Part shown: positions 4,501 to 7,850 of the stretch, in pieces
Layout of the letters: the number at the start of each line of letters is the position of its first letter
Numbering within the stretch: the first letter of the stretch is position 1
From: an uncultured bacterium
GTDB lineage: Bacteria; Bacillota; Clostridia; Oscillospirales; Ruminococcaceae
Assembly: GCA_905215595.1 (NCBI GenBank)
Contig: CAJMQZ010000096.1
Coordinates: forward strand, 1-7,850
Reading direction: 5' to 3'
DNA: 7,850 bases
The notes under the pieces: model-generated
The model's input: the letters and a program-made list of their open reading frames with translations, nothing else
What the model was told of the DNA's origin: nothing
Databases searched by the model: none
Made by a program: the position numbers and the translations under genes

Positions 4501-6276
4501 ATGATCCCACACGAATACATCGAGGAACTTACCCGCCGCACCGACATTGTGGAACTGGTGGGCAGCTATGTGCAGCTCAAGCGCAAGGGACGTCTGTACG
4601 GCGGTCTGTGCCCTTTTCATAGCGAAAAAACGCCATCCTTCTATGTGTACCCTGACACCCAAAGCTTTTACTGCTTCGGCTGTCAGGCAGCCGGAGATGC
4701 CATCAGCTTTGTCAAAAAGATCAACAATATCAGCAGCGGCGAAGCCATCAAGATGCTGGCTTCCCGCGCCGGTATGCCGGAGCCGCAGGAGGACGACAAG
4801 ACCGGACGTCTGCGCAGCCGGGTGCTTTCTATGAACAAGGAAGCCGCCCGCTTCTTCCACGCCTGCCTGAACTCTACCGTGGAGGAAGCGCGGCAGGCAC
4901 GCGCTTACTGGCGGCGGCGCGGGCTGGACGATAAGACCATCGTCCGGTTCGGGCTGGGCTATGCCCCCAACGACGGGCAAGCGCTGTACCAGTACCTGCG
5001 GGATAAGGGCTACAACCAGCAGGAGCTGGACGCCAGCGGCCTGTTCAAGCGCAGCCAGTCCGGCCGTATCTACTGCCTGTTCTGGAAGCGCGTCATGACC
5101 CCCATCTTTGACCTGCGCGGCAATATCATTGCCTTTGGCGGGCGCGTGATGGATGACTCCAAGCCCAAATACGTCAACAGCCCGGAAACGCTGGTCTACC
5201 ACAAATCCGAGACGGTGTTTGCCATGCAGATCGCAAAGCGCAGCGCCTCCCGGCGGTTCGTGCTGTGCGAGGGCTACATGGACGTTATCAGTATGCAGCA
5301 GGCGGGCATTGATACCGCCGTCTGCGCCTGCGGCACCGCGCTGACCCCCGGGCAGGTGCGCATCATCAGCGAGTATGCCGATGAAGTCATTCTGAGCTAT
5401 GATTCGGACGAGGCCGGCCAGAAAGCGACCCTGCGTTCGTTGGAGCTGTTCCGCAACAGCCCGGTAAAAGTGGGCGTTTTGCAGATCCCCGGTGCAAAGG
5501 ACCCGGACGAGTACATCAAAAAGTACGGCCCGGAGCGCTTTCAGGCGCTTCTGGATGGGGTGGGCAATGCGCTGGACTTCCGGCTCAAGCGCCTGCGGGA
5601 TCAGTATGATCTCTCACAGGACGCACAGCGTCTGCAATATATAAAGGATGCTGTGGAAATGCTGGCAGAGCGCTCCAACCCCACTGAGCAGGAGGTGTAC
5701 GCCGGGCGGCTGGCAGAGGAGACCAACATCTCCAAAACTGCCATTCTGGCGCAGCTGGGCACCGCAGCAAAGCGGGCGGGCGGCAAGTACCGCCGGGAGA
5801 AAAACCGCGAGCTGCTGCGCTCCGGTGAGATGAATCAGATCAATGTGCCGTACAGCGCAGGCGGCAGTCAGGCACTGGGCATTGCCAGTGCCCAGCAGCG
5901 GCTGCTGGCAGCCATTCTGCGGGAGCCCCGCTATCTGGAATTGGTCAAACAGCAACTGACGGCAGAGCAATTCATCCAGCCGCAGCAGAAAGAACTATAC
6001 GAAGCAATGCTCAATTGCAGCCGGGAGGGTGTGGAACTCAGCCTGACTGCACTGCGGACATTTGCAAGCGAAGAAGCATTGAATGAACTGAGCCGACTTG
6101 CGGCACAATACAGCGATGTGAACTGCACCCCGGAGGATATCCACCTGTATCTGGACAGGATCGCCCGGGGTATGCCGGTTGCAAGCAAAGCTGCTGCAAT
6201 GTCCGGCGATGAGATCACACAGTATCTTCAGTCGATGCGCGAAAAAAAGCAGGGGACGCTGCCCGAACAAGACTGA
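4501..6276 (+). CDS. dnaG: DNA primase
   Basis: 591-residue DnaG, which makes the RNA primers for replication and works with the DnaB-type helicase at the fork. The N-terminal zinc domain has the CHC2 set: C37, H40, C58 and C61. The RNA polymerase core follows, with its TOPRIM part at about 252-335: E257 in EGYMD and D301 and D303 in YDSDEAG are the metal-binding acids. After a basic linker (about 425-457), the helicase-binding C-terminal domain covers about 461-560. Length is normal for the family. The start at 4501 is fixed by a stop just upstream and by the zinc domain beginning at once. The gene sits 25 bases after dgt and 48 before rpoD, with no terminator in either gap, so the three are probably co-transcribed. 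The distant ribosome binding site suggests low translation, in keeping with the low primase level cells maintain. Confidence 0.98.
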   Translation: MIPHEYIEELTRRTDIVELVGSYVQLKRKGRLYGGLCPFHSEKTPSFYVYPDTQSFYCFGCQAAGDAISFVKKINNISSGEAIKMLASRAGMPEPQEDDKTGRLRSRVLSMNKEAARFFHACLNSTVEEARQARAYWRRRGLDDKTIVRFGLGYAPNDGQALYQYLRDKGYNQQELDASGLFKRSQSGRIYCLFWKRVMTPIFDLRGNIIAFGGRVMDDSKPKYVNSPETLVYHKSETVFAMQIAKRSASRRFVLCEGYMDVISMQQAGIDTAVCACGTALTPGQVRIISEYADEVILSYDSDEAGQKATLRSLELFRNSPVKVGVLQIPGAKDPDEYIKKYGPERFQALLDGVGNALDFRLKRLRDQYDLSQDAQRLQYIKDAVEMLAERSNPTEQEVYAGRLAEETNISKTAILAQLGTAAKRAGGKYRREKNRELLRSGEMNQINVPYSAGGSQALGIASAQQRLLAAILREPRYLELVKQQLTAEQFIQPQQKELYEAMLNCSREGVELSLTALRTFASEEALNELSRLAAQYSDVNCTPEDIHLYLDRIARGMPVASKAAAMSGDEITQYLQSMREKKQGTLPEQD

Positions 6277-6324
6277 TCCCTGTTTTCCCTCCGGCTGGAG
6301 CTGGAGAGAAAAGGAGCAGGAATC

Positions 6325-7407
6325 ATGCAGAAATTGTCGCAAACGGAAGAACTTGCCCGCAGCCTTGCTGCAAAGGCTCACCGTCACACCCTGACCCCGG
6401 AGCAGATTAGTCGCGCCATGGAGAAAGCGGATTTTGATGTTGCACAGCTTGACGAGCTTTACGCCGCGCTGGAGCAGCGGGGCGTCCATCTGGCAGAGGA
6501 GGAGCCGGCCGAGCTGCCCGTGCTGGATGATGCTCAGATCGGCAGGTTGGAGAATGAGCTGTCCTCGGAGGGTGTGGCGCTGGATGACCCGGTCAAGACC
6601 TATTTAAAGGAGATCGGCCGGGTGCCGCTGCTGACTGCCGGGCAGGAGATGGCGCTGGCAAAGGCTGCCCGGGCAGGGGATGCAGAGGCGCGCCGCTCCC
6701 TGAGCGAAGCAAATCTGCGGCTGGTTGTATCGGTGGCCAAGCGCTACGCCGGGCGGGGACTGCCTTTTCTGGATCTCATTCAGGAGGGCAACCTCGGCCT
6801 GATGAAAGCGGCGGAAAAGTTTGAGCCGGAGCGTGGCTTTAAGTTCTCTACCTATGCAACGTGGTGGATCCGGCAGTCCATTACCCGCGCCATTGCGGAT
6901 CAGGGGCGCACCATCCGCATTCCGGTGCATCTGGTGGAGAGCATCAACCGGGTCAAGAAAACGGCAGGCGACCTGCTGCACAAAAATGGGCGGGAGCCCA
7001 CCGTGGAGGAGATCGCTGCCGCACTGGATATGGAACCGGACAAGGTGCGGGAACTGCTGCAACTGTCGCAGGAGCCCATCAGTCTGGAAACGCCGGTGGG
7101 GGAGGAAGAGGACGCCCATCTGGAGGACTTTATTCAGGACGAAGATGCCGGTGTCCCGGTGGACGAAGCCGGGCGCCAGCTGCTGCGGCGGGAACTGCTG
7201 CACGTCCTTAAGAGCCTGACGCCCCGGGAGGAGCGGGTCATCACCCTGCGCTTTGGTCTGGAGGACGGCCGTGCCCGCACGCTGGAAGAACTGGGCAAGG
7301 AGTTCAACGTGACCCGGGAGCGGGTGCGGCAGATCGAAGCAAAGGCACTGCGCAAGCTGCGCCACCCCAGCCGCGCAAAGCTGCTGCGGGATTATCTGGA
7401 CGAGTGA
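6325..7407 (+). CDS. rpoD: RNA polymerase primary sigma factor (sigma-70/SigA)
   Basis: 360-residue housekeeping sigma factor, which guides RNA polymerase to -10/-35 promoters. Region 1.1 (about 1-60) is short, with the LTPEQI...ADFD..QLDELY helix. Region 1.2 spans about 86-120 (DDPVKTYLKEIGRVPLL). Regions 2.1-2.4 span about 126-200: NLRLVVSVAKRY, LIQEGNLGLMKAAEKFEPERG, and the -10-reading STYATWWIRQSITRAI (175-190). Region 3 spans about 200-270. Region 4 spans about 285-352, with the -35-binding helix-turn-helix TLEELGKEFNVTRERVRQIE at 319-338. The presence of region 1.1, the length and the strict conservation mark it as primary, not alternative. The ATG at 6325 follows AAGGAG (6311-6316) by 8 bases. 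It is the last gene of the dgt-dnaG-rpoD unit, echoing the dnaG-rpoD pairing of the macromolecular-synthesis operon, and ends at a strong terminator. Confidence 0.98.
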   Translation: MQKLSQTEELARSLAAKAHRHTLTPEQISRAMEKADFDVAQLDELYAALEQRGVHLAEEEPAELPVLDDAQIGRLENELSSEGVALDDPVKTYLKEIGRVPLLTAGQEMALAKAARAGDAEARRSLSEANLRLVVSVAKRYAGRGLPFLDLIQEGNLGLMKAAEKFEPERGFKFSTYATWWIRQSITRAIADQGRTIRIPVHLVESINRVKKTAGDLLHKNGREPTVEEIAAALDMEPDKVRELLQLSQEPISLETPVGEEEDAHLEDFIQDEDAGVPVDEAGRQLLRRELLHVLKSLTPREERVITLRFGLEDGRARTLEELGKEFNVTRERVRQIEAKALRKLRHPSRAKLLRDYLDE

Positions 7408-7427
7408 GCATTCTATATAATAGGACA

Positions 7428-7468
7428 AGGCCGCTGCACGGCGTTCCGTGCGGCGGTCTCTTCTTTTT
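7428..7468 (+). terminator. Rho-independent terminator of the dgt-dnaG-rpoD operon
   Basis: A 14-bp stem (7428-7441 with 7446-7459, two G-T wobbles), a CGTT loop and the T-rich tail TTCTTTTT at 7461-7468. It begins 20 bases after the rpoD stop. The arm shares the core GGCCGYTGCAC with the etfA terminator. Confidence 0.92.
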
Positions 7469-7545
7469 GCGGTGGGGAAGTGGAAAAGTAATACCTCCGG
7501 GCGCAAGAGCAAAGATAGACAAATTGCACAAGGGGTTTATGAACA

Positions 7546-7600
7546 GGAACGTGCAAAATAAAAAAATCAAGTACTTGGCAGACAAATAGCTACACGTTCC
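7546..7600. repeat. Nested inverted repeats
   Basis: GGAACGTG (7546-7553) and CACGTTCC (7593-7600) are perfect 8-base inverted arms. Between them lies CAAGTACTTG (7568-7577), a perfect 10-base palindrome with 14 and 15 bases on either side. The two dyads share almost the same centre (7573 and 7572.5). They lie about 60 to 115 bp upstream of the -35 at 7660. Confidence 0.5.
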
Positions 7601-7641
7601 CGGGCGTTTGAAAACGAAACGAAAATTAAATTTATTTCGGC

Positions 7642-7688
7642 AAAAAACTGAAAAATGGCTTGACAACAGGGGTTTTGGGGTGTATACT
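7642..7688 (+). promoter_or_regulatory. Near-consensus sigma-70 promoter with upstream A-tracts
   Basis: TTGACA at 7660-7665 (perfect -35), a 17-bp spacer, and TATACT at 7683-7688 (5 of 6 to the -10). A-tracts at 7642-7647 and 7651-7655 sit where an UP element would contact the alpha subunits. The predicted start is near 7695. This is the strongest promoter in the window and should fit the RpoD encoded just upstream. Confidence 0.9.
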
Positions 7689-7698
7689 GCATTAGTAT
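7684..7698. promoter_or_regulatory. Dyad over the -10 and start site
   Basis: ATACT (7684-7688) and AGTAT (7694-7698) are perfect 5-base inverted arms around GCATT, covering the -10 box and the predicted start. The arms are short; the position is that of an operator. Confidence 0.3.
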
Positions 7699-7850
7699 CA
7701 CATAATGGACTAGTGCGTCAAAAAGGGAACTGCGATGGCTGCCGCTTGAGGGGTCACCCCGAAAAGTTTGTGCAAAATGCCGGAAGGTTCCGCAGGACGC
7801 GGGTCGAATTATGTGTGTCTGCTCAAATTTGACCCGTGTATACGACATCC
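7695..7850 (+). ncRNA. Putative structured 5' leader or small RNA (partial)
   Basis: The transcript expected from the 7660-7688 promoter contains no long open frame for at least 155 bases and several foldable segments: GGGG/CCCC with a 3-base loop (7750-7760), CC-GGAA-GG with a GNRA loop (7780-7787), and a 14-bp hairpin with two G-T wobbles (7797-7810 with 7826-7839). GGAAC (7726-7730) could pair with GTTCC (7787-7791), and CTGCG (7730-7734) with CGCAG (7791-7795); these share bases and so exclude each other. It does not match the conserved cores I know for common riboswitches, T-box, tmRNA, SRP RNA or RNase P. Either a leader of the next gene or a stand-alone RNA is possible. Confidence 0.4.

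Larger units (their letters stand above)
7469..7850. other. Non-coding region with promoter and leader; next gene beyond the window
   Basis: No supported gene in these 382 bases. Short open frames on both strands lack ribosome binding sites and cross the promoter. The first part (7469-7640) is AT-richer, with nested dyads at 7546-7600. The second part carries a strong promoter at 7660-7688 and the start of its transcript, which folds into several hairpins and runs off the window edge. Confidence 0.6.

Noticed and set aside
6289..6300. CTCC/GGAG hairpin between dnaG and rpoD as a terminator
   Set aside because: Only four pairs with no T-tail; it does not break the operon.
7775..7812. SRP RNA, T-box or tRNA-like match around the GGAA loop and GGGTCGAATT
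   Set aside because: The CC-GGAA-GG loop is shared with SRP RNA, but its flanking conserved loops are missing. The T-box core AGGGUGG-ACCGCG is absent, and GGGTCGAATT is not within a tRNA cloverleaf.
7608..7832. A 74-codon open frame at the right end
   Set aside because: It begins upstream of the strong promoter with no ribosome binding site and crosses the -35, -10 and hairpins; no protein features are seen.

Overview
The window reads as a chromosomal stretch of a moderately GC-rich Clostridia-type bacterium. The best fit is a gut butyrate producer of the Oscillospiraceae, Faecalibacterium-like. This is inferred from the protein families, the gene order and the general look of the sequence, not from a search. 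All supported genes lie on the + strand and most of the window is core genome. I see no mobile element, CRISPR array, tRNA or rRNA, and no convincing new gene system. The less ordinary material is in the two non-coding stretches (1113-1661 and 7408-7850).

Layout. (1) 18-1112: etfA, the alpha subunit of electron transfer flavoprotein, probably the end of an operon whose earlier genes lie outside the window; it closes with a strong terminator. (2) 1196-1661: a long regulatory-looking region with phased direct repeats, a candidate promoter and a perfect 19-bp palindrome over the predicted start site. (3) 1662-2600: a secreted protein with two CAP/SCP domains, the first of which has lost most of its cavity residues; a terminator with a GCAA tetraloop follows. 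(4) 2714-3334: a YigZ/IMPACT-family protein with its own extended -10 promoter. (5) 3477-7407: dgt (HD-domain dNTP triphosphohydrolase), dnaG (primase) and rpoD (primary sigma factor), apparently one transcript from an extended -10 promoter near 3400, closed by a strong terminator. (6) 7469-7850: non-coding DNA with nested inverted repeats, then a near-consensus sigma-70 promoter (TTGACA, 17 bp, TATACT) and the start of what looks like a structured leader or small RNA cut off by the window edge.

How the genes fit together. dgt-dnaG-rpoD is a Firmicutes version of the macromolecular-synthesis operon: dNTP supply control, replication priming and primary transcription initiation in one unit. etfA belongs to energy metabolism (flavin-based electron bifurcation with an acyl-CoA dehydrogenase). 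The CAP protein is exported; its arginine codons are only CGT/CGC, as in etfA, which suggests high expression. The dgt-dnaG-rpoD genes use CGG freely.
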